Shown in pieces: positions 26,589-34,786 of a stretch of DNA of 64,000 nucleotides. Location: positions 186,001 to 250,000 of the forward strand of contig CATOSP010000002.1 of NCBI GenBank assembly GCA_951812625.1, written 5' to 3'. Within the stretch, counting starts at the first letter, position 1, and each line of letters starts with the position of its first letter. A model generated the notes under the pieces. It was not told the origin of the DNA. It searched no databases and worked only from the letters and a program-made list of their open reading frames with translations. Both the position numbers and the translations under genes were made by a program. Origin of the DNA: an uncultured Dehalococcoidia bacterium. Lineage in GTDB: Bacteria; Chloroflexota; Dehalococcoidia; Lucifugimonadales; UBA3495.

Positions 26589-26619
26589 CGGCGCCTCGAG
26601 GACAAAACAGGAGCAACCG

Positions 26620-27168
26620 ATGGAAGAAACGCCAACGTTGCCGGACTATCTCCGCCAGGGTCTGGACCTGGTGTTCGTCGGCCTGAACCCTTCCCTTCCG
26701 TCCATCCGAACCGGCCACTACTTCGCCAACCCTCGCAACCGCTTCTGGCCTGCCCTGAACCTCTCCGGGCTGGCGGGCGCTGATTGTCTTGCTCCAGAGG
26801 ATGACGAGTCATTGCTGGAACAGGGCATCGGTTTCACCGACGTAGTGAAACGTGCCACTGCCCAGGGTTCGGGACTCAAGGCTGCCGATTTCCGGTATTG
26901 GGCCCCGGTACTCCGCGACAAGCTCCTGCAATTCCAGCCCCGTGTCGCCAACTTCCACGGAGTCACGGCATACAAGGCGTATCTCCGCTATGCCGAAGAA
27001 GTCAGGGAATCGCCGGAGTTGGGTCTACAGGCGCGTCTTGTCGGCAGCACCCGCATCTTCGTGACTCCAAACCCCAGCCCGGCCAACGCTGCTTACTCGT
27101 TGGACGACCTGTCAGAGTGGTATCGCCGCCTGGGCCAGTTGCTGTCCGACACAGCTGGACGGGACTAG
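26620..27168 (+). CDS. mug: Mismatch-specific uracil/thymine DNA glycosylase (MUG/TDG)
   Basis: A 182-residue uracil-DNA-glycosylase-superfamily protein that removes U or T from mismatches with G. The active-site loop is VFVGLNPSLPSIRTGHYFANPRNRFWPAL, with the Asn of GxNP present; the second loop is VTPNPSPANAAYS. AGGAG precedes the ATG. It is the first of three DNA glycosylase genes within 8 kb and is followed 2 bases later by thpR. Confidence 0.92.
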   Translation: MEETPTLPDYLRQGLDLVFVGLNPSLPSIRTGHYFANPRNRFWPALNLSGLAGADCLAPEDDESLLEQGIGFTDVVKRATAQGSGLKAADFRYWAPVLRDKLLQFQPRVANFHGVTAYKAYLRYAEEVRESPELGLQARLVGSTRIFVTPNPSPANAAYSLDDLSEWYRRLGQLLSDTAGRD

Positions 27169-27170
27169 AG

Positions 27171-27761
27171 ATGGCAGGTCCCGGCGCGGAGATACGGGCC
27201 TTCATTGCCCTTCACATTTCGGAGCAGGCGCGACAGACCCTTGACCGAACAGTCAGCGAATTGTCCGACGCCACTGGCCGTCAAGTCCGCTGGGTAGAGC
27301 CGAAGGGTATCCACCTGACCCTGAAGTTCCTGGGCAACATACCGTCAAGCCGGGCAACTGAATTGGTGGAGGCTATGGAAGAACATTGCCGTGGACATTC
27401 TCAATTCTCGTTGGGGCTCTCAGGCTTGGGAATGTTCCCCAACCGGGAGCGGCCCCGGGTATTGTGGGCAGGAGTCGGAGGTGACCTGGACGCCCTGGCG
27501 AGTCTTCAGGAGGCGGCGGAAACGGCGATGACCGGAGCCGGATTTCAACGCGAGCTCAGACCATTCCGCGCCCACCTGACCATCGGTCGTGTGCGGGACG
27601 GCGCCACCCCCAGGCAGCGCCGGGCAATCGGGGAAGCGGTCTCTTCAGCTACTCTAACGCCGGTGGGGCCTTGGCAAGTCGGGGCCGTGCATCTGGTCCA
27701 AAGCACCCTGACGGCACAAGGCGCGGTTTACACCGACCTGGGGATAGTGGAGTTGCGGTGA
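27171..27761 (+). CDS. thpR: RNA 2',3'-cyclic phosphodiesterase
   Basis: A 196-residue 2H phosphoesterase. Both H-x-T motifs are intact: HLTLKFLG near residue 45 and HLTIGRV near residue 128. Such enzymes open 2',3'-cyclic phosphates to 2'-phosphates and were first named 2'-5' RNA ligases. The gene starts two bases after mug and overlaps the next gene's GTG start (GTGA), so mug-thpR-alkA is a tight operon. Confidence 0.93.
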   Translation: MAGPGAEIRAFIALHISEQARQTLDRTVSELSDATGRQVRWVEPKGIHLTLKFLGNIPSSRATELVEAMEEHCRGHSQFSLGLSGLGMFPNRERPRVLWAGVGGDLDALASLQEAAETAMTGAGFQRELRPFRAHLTIGRVRDGATPRQRRAIGEAVSSATLTPVGPWQVGAVHLVQSTLTAQGAVYTDLGIVELR

Positions 27762-28681
27762 GCATGTATCAGAGAACTGTAACCCTGGAACCGGTCGCTC
27801 CGTTCAGTTTCGACCTTACCGCCGGGTATCACACTTACTACCAGGCTCGGTACGGCTCGGACTCCCTTGAGGAAGGAGTTTACCGGCGGTTGCTCGACCT
27901 GGACGGCAACCTGGTCCTGGCGTCGGTATCCTCGGTGGGCAACGTTGAGGAACCACGGCTGGAGGTCCGGTTGCAGGGCCAGGGTCTGGATGATGAGTCC
28001 GTGGCCAAGGCAACGACCTTGGTAAGCTGGCTGTTGGGAGCTGAACAGGAACTGCGGCCCTTCTACGACATGGTCAGCGGCGACGAGACCATGTCGGAAA
28101 CCACCAGGCGGTTCCACGGTCTGCATCTACCCCACACTGCGTCCGTGTTCGAAGCGCTCGTTCTCGCCATCCTGGGGCAGCAGATAAGCACCCATGTCGC
28201 CAGAGTTGTCCGCACCCTTCTCATCGAGACCTGCGGCCCTCACCTGGACGTGGACGGCGTCCTTTACTACGCTTTCCCGCGCCCGGAAACTCTGGCCGCC
28301 ATGCCGGTGGAAGAGCTTCGCGGGATGAAGCTAAGCTGGCGCAAGGCGGAGTATATACGCGGTATCGCCCTCGCCTCTCTGGAAGAACTGGACGGCCTGG
28401 AGTCGCTGCGTGGTCTCGATGACCAGGAAGTGGTCAGCGAGGTAACCAGGTTACGCGGCGTGGGCAATTGGACGGCCCAATGGCTGTTGGTGCGTGCCCT
28501 GGGTCGCCCCGACGCCCTGCCCCTGGGAGACCTGGCACTCCGGCGGACGGTGTCGGCCCTCTACTTCCAGGGAGAACCAATTGACGACGCTCAAGTCGAG
28601 GAGTTCTGCGCCCGCTGGTCTCCCTGGCGCACCTACGCTACGGTGTACATGTTCGCCGCCATGCGCAACCCGATGGGATAG
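27758..28681 (+). CDS. DNA-3-methyladenine glycosylase II (AlkA-like)
   Basis: About 307 residues with the AlkA layout: an N-terminal beta domain (PFSFDLTAGY...), then a HhH-GPD domain with ILGQQIS, the helix-hairpin-helix LRGVGNWTAQWLL, and the catalytic Asp in LPLGDLALRR. It removes alkylated purines. The start is GTG 27758 (GGAG 5 bases upstream, GTGA overlap with thpR) or ATG 27764. No iron-sulfur cluster cysteines are present, unlike EndoIII/MutY. Confidence 0.9.
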   Translation: MSMYQRTVTLEPVAPFSFDLTAGYHTYYQARYGSDSLEEGVYRRLLDLDGNLVLASVSSVGNVEEPRLEVRLQGQGLDDESVAKATTLVSWLLGAEQELRPFYDMVSGDETMSETTRRFHGLHLPHTASVFEALVLAILGQQISTHVARVVRTLLIETCGPHLDVDGVLYYAFPRPETLAAMPVEELRGMKLSWRKAEYIRGIALASLEELDGLESLRGLDDQEVVSEVTRLRGVGNWTAQWLLVRALGRPDALPLGDLALRRTVSALYFQGEPIDDAQVEEFCARWSPWRTYATVYMFAAMRNPMG

Positions 28682-28687
28682 ACAGTC

Positions 28688-30022
28688 CTACCGGAACATG
28701 TTCATCAGGCTGCGCGGGTTCCGGGAGCGAGTGAGCTGGCGCATCAGTCGCTGGGTCTGCCGGAACTGGTTCAATAGCTGGTTGATGTCCTGGGGCGTCG
28801 TGCCGCTTCCCCTGGAGATACGCCGCTTGCGGCTGCCATTCAGTATCTCCGGCCGTCTGCGCTCCTCTGGCGTCATGGACCGGATAATCGCCTCTACCCT
28901 CTTGACCTGATCGTCGTCAAATGAACCGGCCAGCTTTCGGTTGTTCATCTGGTTCATGCCGGGGATCATCCCCATGATGTCGCTCAATGAACCCATCTTC
29001 TTGACCGTCTGGATCTGTGAAAGAAAGTCTTCCAGGTCGAAGGTGGCCTGCCGGAACTTGCGCTCCAACTCCTTGGCCTGATTCTCGTCCACCGCTTCCT
29101 GGGCCTTCTCGATGAGCGACAGCACGTCTCCCATCGCTAGGATGCGGGACGCCATCCGGTCGGGGTGGAATTGCTCTAGCGCGTCGGGGCGTTCTCCAAC
29201 GCCCATGTACTTGATGGGCACCCCGGTCACGCGGGTCACCGATAGGGCCGCGCCGCCCCTGGCATCCCCGTCCATTTTGCTCATGATCAGGCCAGTGAGG
29301 GTCACACGTTGGTGAAAACCCTCAGCCGCGTTCACTGCATCCTGGCCGGTCATGGCGTCCACAACCAGTAGCACTTCCTGGGGAGAGACGGCTTCCTTGA
29401 TGCTCCCCAGTTCCTCCATGAGTTCTTCGTCGATCTGGAGACGCCCCCCGGTATCGACGATTGCCCAGTTCAACCCAAGCTCCTCGGCGCGCCGGACCCC
29501 TGCCCTGGCCACTTGCACCGCCGAGGAAGAGGCTGGGTCCTCGGAGTACACGGGTATGTCCAACTGGCGACCCAGAGTCTCCAACTGCTGGATTGCCGCC
29601 GGGCGTCGAAGGTCGGCCGCCACCAACAGGGAACGGTGGTTCTGCCGTCTTAGCGCCAGGGCCAGCTTGGCCGCCGTGGTGGTTTTTCCCGAACCCTGGA
29701 GCCCAACCATCATGATCGCGTTGGTGGGACGGCTGGACGGCAAAATCCGGTGATCGCCGCCTTCCAGCATGGTCGTCAACTCTTCGTGGACGATTTTCAC
29801 CACCTGCTGTCCCGGCGTGAGGCTTTCCATCACGTCCACGCCCTGGGCCCTCTCCTTGACTGCCGCTACGAAGTCCCTGGCAACCCGGAAGTTGACGTCC
29901 GCCTCCAGCAGCGACCGCCGCACCTGTCCCATGGCATCATCGATGTCCTTCTCGGTCAAGCGACCTCTGCTGGTGAGCCGTCCCATGATCCCGGTCAACT
30001 TCTCGGTTAGGTTCTCTAGCAC
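28688..30022 (-). CDS. ffh: Signal recognition particle protein Ffh
   Basis: A 444-residue SRP54 GTPase that targets nascent membrane proteins. It shows an N-domain, the P-loop GLQGSGKTTTAAKLA, DLRRPAAIQQL, DTGGRLQIDEELMEEL, KMDGDARGGAALS and GVGERPDALEQFHPDR, then an M-domain with methionine-rich MGMIPGMNQMNN and the RNA-binding GSRKRRISRGSGTT. It ends convergent with the AlkA-like gene, 6 bases apart. A TTGACC-18-TACAAT promoter is seen upstream. Confidence 0.97.
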   Translation of the reverse strand: MLENLTEKLTGIMGRLTSRGRLTEKDIDDAMGQVRRSLLEADVNFRVARDFVAAVKERAQGVDVMESLTPGQQVVKIVHEELTTMLEGGDHRILPSSRPTNAIMMVGLQGSGKTTTAAKLALALRRQNHRSLLVAADLRRPAAIQQLETLGRQLDIPVYSEDPASSSAVQVARAGVRRAEELGLNWAIVDTGGRLQIDEELMEELGSIKEAVSPQEVLLVVDAMTGQDAVNAAEGFHQRVTLTGLIMSKMDGDARGGAALSVTRVTGVPIKYMGVGERPDALEQFHPDRMASRILAMGDVLSLIEKAQEAVDENQAKELERKFRQATFDLEDFLSQIQTVKKMGSLSDIMGMIPGMNQMNNRKLAGSFDDDQVKRVEAIIRSMTPEERRRPEILNGSRKRRISRGSGTTPQDINQLLNQFRQTQRLMRQLTRSRNPRSLMNMFR

Positions 30023-30155
30023 TTCGTCACTCCCCGCAAAACTCTCTTACAGGTCATTCTTGCACTGGCCGCCATTCCCTCGAAAATGGGAATCTATCGG
30101 AACTCCACCATTGCGGTGAATCGGCAGCCCGCCGCGTTTTGGGCATTACCACTGG

Positions 30156-30185
30156 ATTGTAGGCAGGGCTAGTTGAAAGGGTCAA
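30156..30185 (-). promoter_or_regulatory. Sigma70-like promoter for ffh
   Basis: On the minus strand TTGACC (30180-30185) and TACAAT (30156-30161) are separated by 18 bases, each a 5-of-6 match to consensus. The inferred start point lies about 125 bases before the ffh ATG. The rest of the 363-bp gap to the SbcC gene holds a small imperfect repeat (ATTCCC...GGGAAT near 30072-30091) and no gene. Confidence 0.6.
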
Positions 30186-30385
30186 GGCGACTGGGCATGT
30201 TGCATCGTAGCATGGCGTTTCCGAAACCTGTCCCATGCCCCCAATAGATAGAAACTGATATCCCGACGCCGTGTGGTAAAATTTCCCAAGCCTGACCGGG
30301 CGGACAAAAAGATTGCCTTCCGCCCGGTTCTCCAGCGGTCATCCATGCAGAATCACCATCCGCAACACTCCAACTGGATGCGACC

Positions 30386-32971
30386 ATGATACCCCAGTGT
30401 TTGACCCTGCGTAACTTCCTAAGCTACCGGGAGGACGTCCCCACCCTGGACTTCGCCGGAATCCACGTCGCCTGCCTGTGCGGCCCCAACGGCCACGGCA
30501 AGTCCGCCCTGCTGGACGCCATCACTTGGTGTCTCTGGGGTGAGGCCAGGGGCAAATCGCAGGACGACCTCATCTCTTATGGCGCAGAGGAGTGTCGCGT
30601 CGAGCTGGACTTCCTCGGCAGGGACACCCGGTATCGCGTCATCCGCAGCCGGTCCCGGGGCGGTACAAGACGTCGGCAGGGAGTCACAGACCTCCAGTTT
30701 CAGGTACTCGGCGCGGGTACGCCGCAACCGATCACGGGCAACAGTGTGCGTGAGACCGAAGCCAGGATCGTCCAAGCCGTGGGCATGGACTACGATACCT
30801 TCATCAATTCCGCGTTCCTGCTCCAGGGCCGGGCTGGTGAGTTCACCGGCAAGACGCCTGCCGAGCGCAAGGCCGTGCTGGCCCGGATTATGGGCTTGGA
30901 AGCTTATGACCGCCTTCAGACCAAGGCTAGGGATAGGCTCTCCGGTGCACAGACCGCCGCCGCCGAGGTGGAAGGCGCGTTGGCCCGGATGCGGGAAGAC
31001 CTGGAAGACGCCGGAGACCCATCCGGTCAGCTTGCCGAGGTCCAGGCCAACCGTGCCCACCTGGACCTTCAACTCGTGGAACAGCGGCATACCGTCGATG
31101 GTCTGCGGGCCAGAGTCGAGGAACTGTTGCGGCAGCAGGACGCCCTGGCGTCCCTGGAGGGCCAAATTCGCGGGACGCGCAAGGACATCTCCGAACTAGA
31201 CGCCGGACTGGCCGGTGCGAGGGACCGCATCCGACAATTCCAGTCTTTGATCGACGACGCAGAACAGATCAGAGACGGCGCGAGACGTTTGGACGCTGCC
31301 CGGGAGAGGTTCCAGTCTCTCGAAAAGGCCCGCGCCGAGTTTGACCTGCTGCGTGACCGGAGACAGGACATCCTCCGCACCATCCATGAAGCCCGCTCCC
31401 GCCTTGAAGCCCAGGCCGAGCAGATTCAGCGCAGGATTCAGGCAGAGTTGAACCCCAAAGCCCAGGCCGAACCTGCCCTGTCCCTTGAACTTGACAAGGT
31501 GCGGTCCCAGATCGACGAACTGAAGGGGGAGGAGGCTGAAATCGCGTCTGAACGCCAGAGCTTGACCGCTATCTCCACGGCTATTGGCGAGGCCAACAGC
31601 ATGGCCGAGAGGTACCGGACAGATGGGCTGGAACTCCGCGCCAAGCTGGACCTCCTCAATAACTCCAACGGTGATGGAGCGGTCTGCCCTCTGTGTCAGA
31701 CGCCCCTGCGCGAGGATTCCTGCCAGCGGTTGGCGGAAGTCTATGAGGCTGACATAAAGGATAAACGAGACCTTTACCGCCAAAACCAGGCCCGTCTCCA
31801 GCAGCTACAGACCCAGCAGTCCAGCATGGAGAAGGGCCTCGAACAGAGGGAAAAGTCCCTGTCAGCCGCCCAGCGGGAATGGCAGGCCGGACTACCCAGG
31901 CTGGAACACCAGATACAGGAATCTCAAAGGGCGCAGCGGGAGCTTGCAGCAGCCGAAATCGAATCCGTCCGCATATCCGGGTCCCTCGTCTCCAACGACT
32001 TCGCCTCCAAGGAAACCGCAGACCTGGAAGCCCTCGACCTGAAGATCATCGCCCTCGGTTACGACGATGAGGTTCGTCAACGCAGTTATGAGGAGATGCA
32101 GTCCCTCCAGCCCTTCCAGGTACTGTTTGACCAACTTACCAGTGCCGAAGCGTCCCTGCCCGTTGAGTTTGACTCCCTCCAGCGTACTTCCGACATGATG
32201 GACCGCCGCCGCGAGGACCTGGAACGGCTGGGCCAGCAACACGCTGCCATCGTCGAGTCTGTTAAGATCCTCCCGGTATGGCAGGAGCAGCTGAAATCAG
32301 GGGAAGCGACGCTACGGCAAACCGAGAGTCGAGTCCAGCAAGCCGCCGCCAGGCAGGGCCACCTGGAGGGCGAAGTCCGGCGCATCGAATCCCTCAAGCG
32401 CAACACCGCCGCATCATCGGCCAAGCTGTCGGACCTGGAGGAACAGCAGAGCGTTTACCGCGAGCTGGTGGGTGCTTTCGGGCGGCAGGGAATCCAGGCG
32501 ATGCTCATTGAGACGGTTCTGCCCCGATTGGAGGAGGAAACCAACATCTTGCTGGGCCGGATGACGGACAACCGGATGCAGGTCCAGCTTGAGACCCAGC
32601 GGGAGCGGCGCAGCGGACGCGGCGACCCGATAGAGACGTTGCAGATCAACGTCAGCGACGAGCTTGGTCCTCGCGGCTACGAAATGTACAGCGGTGGTGA
32701 GGCATTCCGCGTCAACCTCGCCCTGCGCATAGGCCTGTCCAAGGTGTTGGCCCAACGTGTCGGCGCTCCCCTGCCCACCTTGTTCATCGACGAGGGTTTC
32801 GGTTCCCAGGATGCGGCGGCCAGAGAGCGTATACTGGACGTGATTGCTGCCATCGAGGACGACTTCGACAAGGTCATCGTAATAACCCACCTGGAAGACC
32901 TCAAGGACGCCTTCCAGGTGCGCATCGAAGTCCAGAAGGGCGAGTACGGCTCAACCTTTTGGCTGAGCTAG
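30386..32971 (+). CDS. sbcC: SbcC/Rad50-type DNA repair ATPase
   Basis: An 861-residue SMC-like ATPase. The Walker A loop is GPNGHGKS (33-40), the Q-loop lies in SAFLLQGRAGEFT, two long coiled coils (about 190-430 and 440-700) flank a Rad50 zinc hook CPLC (434-437), and the signature YSGGEAFRVNLALRIGLS and Walker B TLFIDEGFGSQD close the head. With SbcD/Mre11 such proteins process DNA ends and hairpins. No nuclease gene is adjacent; a short SbcD-like gene lies at 53.8 kb. The length is near Rad50 of archaea (about 880) rather than E. coli SbcC (about 1050). Confidence 0.92.
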   Translation: MIPQCLTLRNFLSYREDVPTLDFAGIHVACLCGPNGHGKSALLDAITWCLWGEARGKSQDDLISYGAEECRVELDFLGRDTRYRVIRSRSRGGTRRRQGVTDLQFQVLGAGTPQPITGNSVRETEARIVQAVGMDYDTFINSAFLLQGRAGEFTGKTPAERKAVLARIMGLEAYDRLQTKARDRLSGAQTAAAEVEGALARMREDLEDAGDPSGQLAEVQANRAHLDLQLVEQRHTVDGLRARVEELLRQQDALASLEGQIRGTRKDISELDAGLAGARDRIRQFQSLIDDAEQIRDGARRLDAARERFQSLEKARAEFDLLRDRRQDILRTIHEARSRLEAQAEQIQRRIQAELNPKAQAEPALSLELDKVRSQIDELKGEEAEIASERQSLTAISTAIGEANSMAERYRTDGLELRAKLDLLNNSNGDGAVCPLCQTPLREDSCQRLAEVYEADIKDKRDLYRQNQARLQQLQTQQSSMEKGLEQREKSLSAAQREWQAGLPRLEHQIQESQRAQRELAAAEIESVRISGSLVSNDFASKETADLEALDLKIIALGYDDEVRQRSYEEMQSLQPFQVLFDQLTSAEASLPVEFDSLQRTSDMMDRRREDLERLGQQHAAIVESVKILPVWQEQLKSGEATLRQTESRVQQAAARQGHLEGEVRRIESLKRNTAASSAKLSDLEEQQSVYRELVGAFGRQGIQAMLIETVLPRLEEETNILLGRMTDNRMQVQLETQRERRSGRGDPIETLQINVSDELGPRGYEMYSGGEAFRVNLALRIGLSKVLAQRVGAPLPTLFIDEGFGSQDAAARERILDVIAAIEDDFDKVIVITHLEDLKDAFQVRIEVQKGEYGSTFWLS

Positions 32972-33012
32972 TCTGAGCGGAAGCGGGTAGGGGTAGGGAT
33001 ACGAGGAGGATC

Positions 33013-33486
33013 GTGCCAGAAAGTCCAACAGGTATCAATGTCCGGGATGCTGTCCCCGCCGACCTGGTCATTATCGTAGCGTTCAACTCCGCGATGGCCC
33101 GTGAGACCGAAGGCATCGAGTTGGAGGTCGACCGGCTGCGTCAGGGAGTGTCAGCCGTTCTGGACGACCCTGCACGTGGCCGTTACTTTGTCGCCGAAAT
33201 CGGCGGCAGTGTCGTCGGCCAACTGATGATTACCTACGAATGGAGCGACTGGCGCAACGGCTGCTTCTGGTGGATTCAAAGCGTCTACGTCCACCCGGAC
33301 CACCGCCGCCGGGGAGTCTACCGCGCCTTGGATGCCCATGTTCGCGCCGAAGCCCTACGCGAAGGTGATGTGTGCGGTCTCCGGCTCTACGTTGACCGGG
33401 ACAACCACGTGGCCCAAGGGGTGTATGCGAGCCTCGAGATGCAACACTCCCACTACGACCTGTATGAGATAGATTTCGTCCTCTAG
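33013..33486 (+). CDS. GNAT family N-acetyltransferase
   Basis: A 157-residue GNAT. The acetyl-CoA-binding stretch is WWIQSVYVHPDHRRRGVYRALDAHVR, a near-canonical motif A, followed by LRLYVDRDNHVAQGVYASLEM. AGGAGG precedes the GTG start at 33013. The acceptor is unknown. It follows the SbcC gene by about 40 bases and precedes a PPOX-type gene by 24 bases, so co-transcription is likely. Confidence 0.9.
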   Translation: MPESPTGINVRDAVPADLVIIVAFNSAMARETEGIELEVDRLRQGVSAVLDDPARGRYFVAEIGGSVVGQLMITYEWSDWRNGCFWWIQSVYVHPDHRRRGVYRALDAHVRAEALREGDVCGLRLYVDRDNHVAQGVYASLEMQHSHYDLYEIDFVL

Positions 33487-33510
33487 CAACATAACCAAGG
33501 AGAGACCAAT

Positions 33511-33930
33511 ATGATCCCGGACAACGTTAGGGAATTGGCCACCGAGACCCACCGTGGCGTTCTGACAACTTTCCGGCGCAACGGCGCGGCCCAGATGAGC
33601 ATCATAAGTTGTGGCCTCGTGCGGGATGGAATCGGGTTCACCGTGACCGAGGACCGCGCTAAGCTGAAGAATCTCCGGCGCAACCCCCGCTGTTCCCTAC
33701 TCGTGTCCCGTGAAAGTTGGTGGGGTTTCGTGGTGCTGGAAGGGCAGGCCCAAATCCTGTCCGCCGACAACACCGAGCCTGAGGAACTGCGCCAGGCGCT
33801 GCGGGAAACCTACCGCGCCGCATCTGGCGAGGAGCATCCCAACTGGGAAGAGTACGATCAGGCCATGATTGACGACCGCCGCTCGGTGATCATCGTCATC
33901 CCTGAGCACATCTACGGCACGGCTACCTGA
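33511..33930 (+). CDS. PPOX-class (pyridoxamine-oxidase-like, probably F420-dependent) protein
   Basis: A 139-residue split-barrel flavin/deazaflavin-binding protein. The core HRGVLTTFRRNGAAQMS...TVTEDRAKLKNLRRNPRCSLLVS matches PPOX-class F420-dependent enzymes, where the lysine/arginine-rich segment binds cofactor phosphate. The reaction is unknown. AAGGAGAG precedes the ATG. Its stop lies 6 bases from the convergent mutM stop. Confidence 0.87.
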   Translation: MIPDNVRELATETHRGVLTTFRRNGAAQMSIISCGLVRDGIGFTVTEDRAKLKNLRRNPRCSLLVSRESWWGFVVLEGQAQILSADNTEPEELRQALRETYRAASGEEHPNWEEYDQAMIDDRRSVIIVIPEHIYGTAT

Positions 33931-33936
33931 GTACTT

Positions 33937-34752
33937 TTAGATCTGGTGCGCCGGGCAGAACCATGTGGTTCGCGCCCGGACCCGGGTCACCGCCATCTCC
34001 GCGCCGCACCGGGGGCACGACTCCCCCTCTTTGCGGGGAATAGTCCAGGCAGTCAGCGCCCTGGGAGCGTTGGGCCACAGTTCGTCCCGCGCCCGGTCGT
34101 ACACAGCTACGCCTTCGGTCAATGCCTGGAAAATGCTTTCACGGAGCCGTGCGATCTCTTCTGGACCCAGATCCGCCCCGGCCCGCTCCGGGTGAATCCC
34201 GGCCAGGTACAGGGACTCGTCGGCATAGAGGTTTCCGATACCGGCGGACACCGATTGTTCCAGCAGCAGCGCCTTGATTGGCGCGCGCCTCCCGGCCAGC
34301 GACGCTTCCAGCCCCTCAGCAGTAAAGCCGTCTCCCAACGGGTCCGGGCTTAGTGAGGGCAGCACTTTGGCAGGGTCATTAACCAGCCAGAGCTTGCCGA
34401 ACTTCCGCCCATCCACGAACCGCATTACCCGACCGTCGTCCAGAGGGAAACGGTGCCGTACCAACGGCGGCTCCGGGCTGGAAGCGTCGTCAACGCTCAG
34501 CCCGCCGCTCATCCCTAGATGTATGATCAGGGTGGGCGTCCCATCCTCCACTCGCAATGGGACCAGGATGTACTTGCCTTTCCTGAGCACATCCGAGACT
34601 GTGGCGTCCCGTAGTCCCAGGACGAACCCTTCCAGGTCGGGGCGCTTTACGGTCTTGGCCCACCCGATGTCTGCGCCCTTGAAGGTGCGGCCGGGCAGAC
34701 TAGCGCGGAGCAGACAACGCCGGGCGTTTTCAACCTCCGGCAGTTCCGGCAT
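33937..34752 (-). CDS. mutM: Formamidopyrimidine-DNA glycosylase with variant zinc finger
   Basis: A 271-residue bifunctional glycosylase/AP lyase for oxidised purines. The N-terminal PELPEVE carries the catalytic Pro and Glu, and LRKGKYILV carries the conserved Lys. An H2TH region (SAGIGNLYADESLYLAGIHP) is present. The C-terminal zinc finger CPRCG...WFCPAHQ has three cysteines and a histidine in place of the fourth cysteine of the usual four-Cys finger. It lies 34 bases after ileS on the same strand. Confidence 0.95.
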   Translation of the reverse strand: MPELPEVENARRCLLRASLPGRTFKGADIGWAKTVKRPDLEGFVLGLRDATVSDVLRKGKYILVPLRVEDGTPTLIIHLGMSGGLSVDDASSPEPPLVRHRFPLDDGRVMRFVDGRKFGKLWLVNDPAKVLPSLSPDPLGDGFTAEGLEASLAGRRAPIKALLLEQSVSAGIGNLYADESLYLAGIHPERAGADLGPEEIARLRESIFQALTEGVAVYDRARDELWPNAPRALTAWTIPRKEGESCPRCGAEMAVTRVRARTTWFCPAHQI

Positions 34753-34786
34753 GGTGCGCCTCTCCCGTTGGCACTGACTCTCCGGA

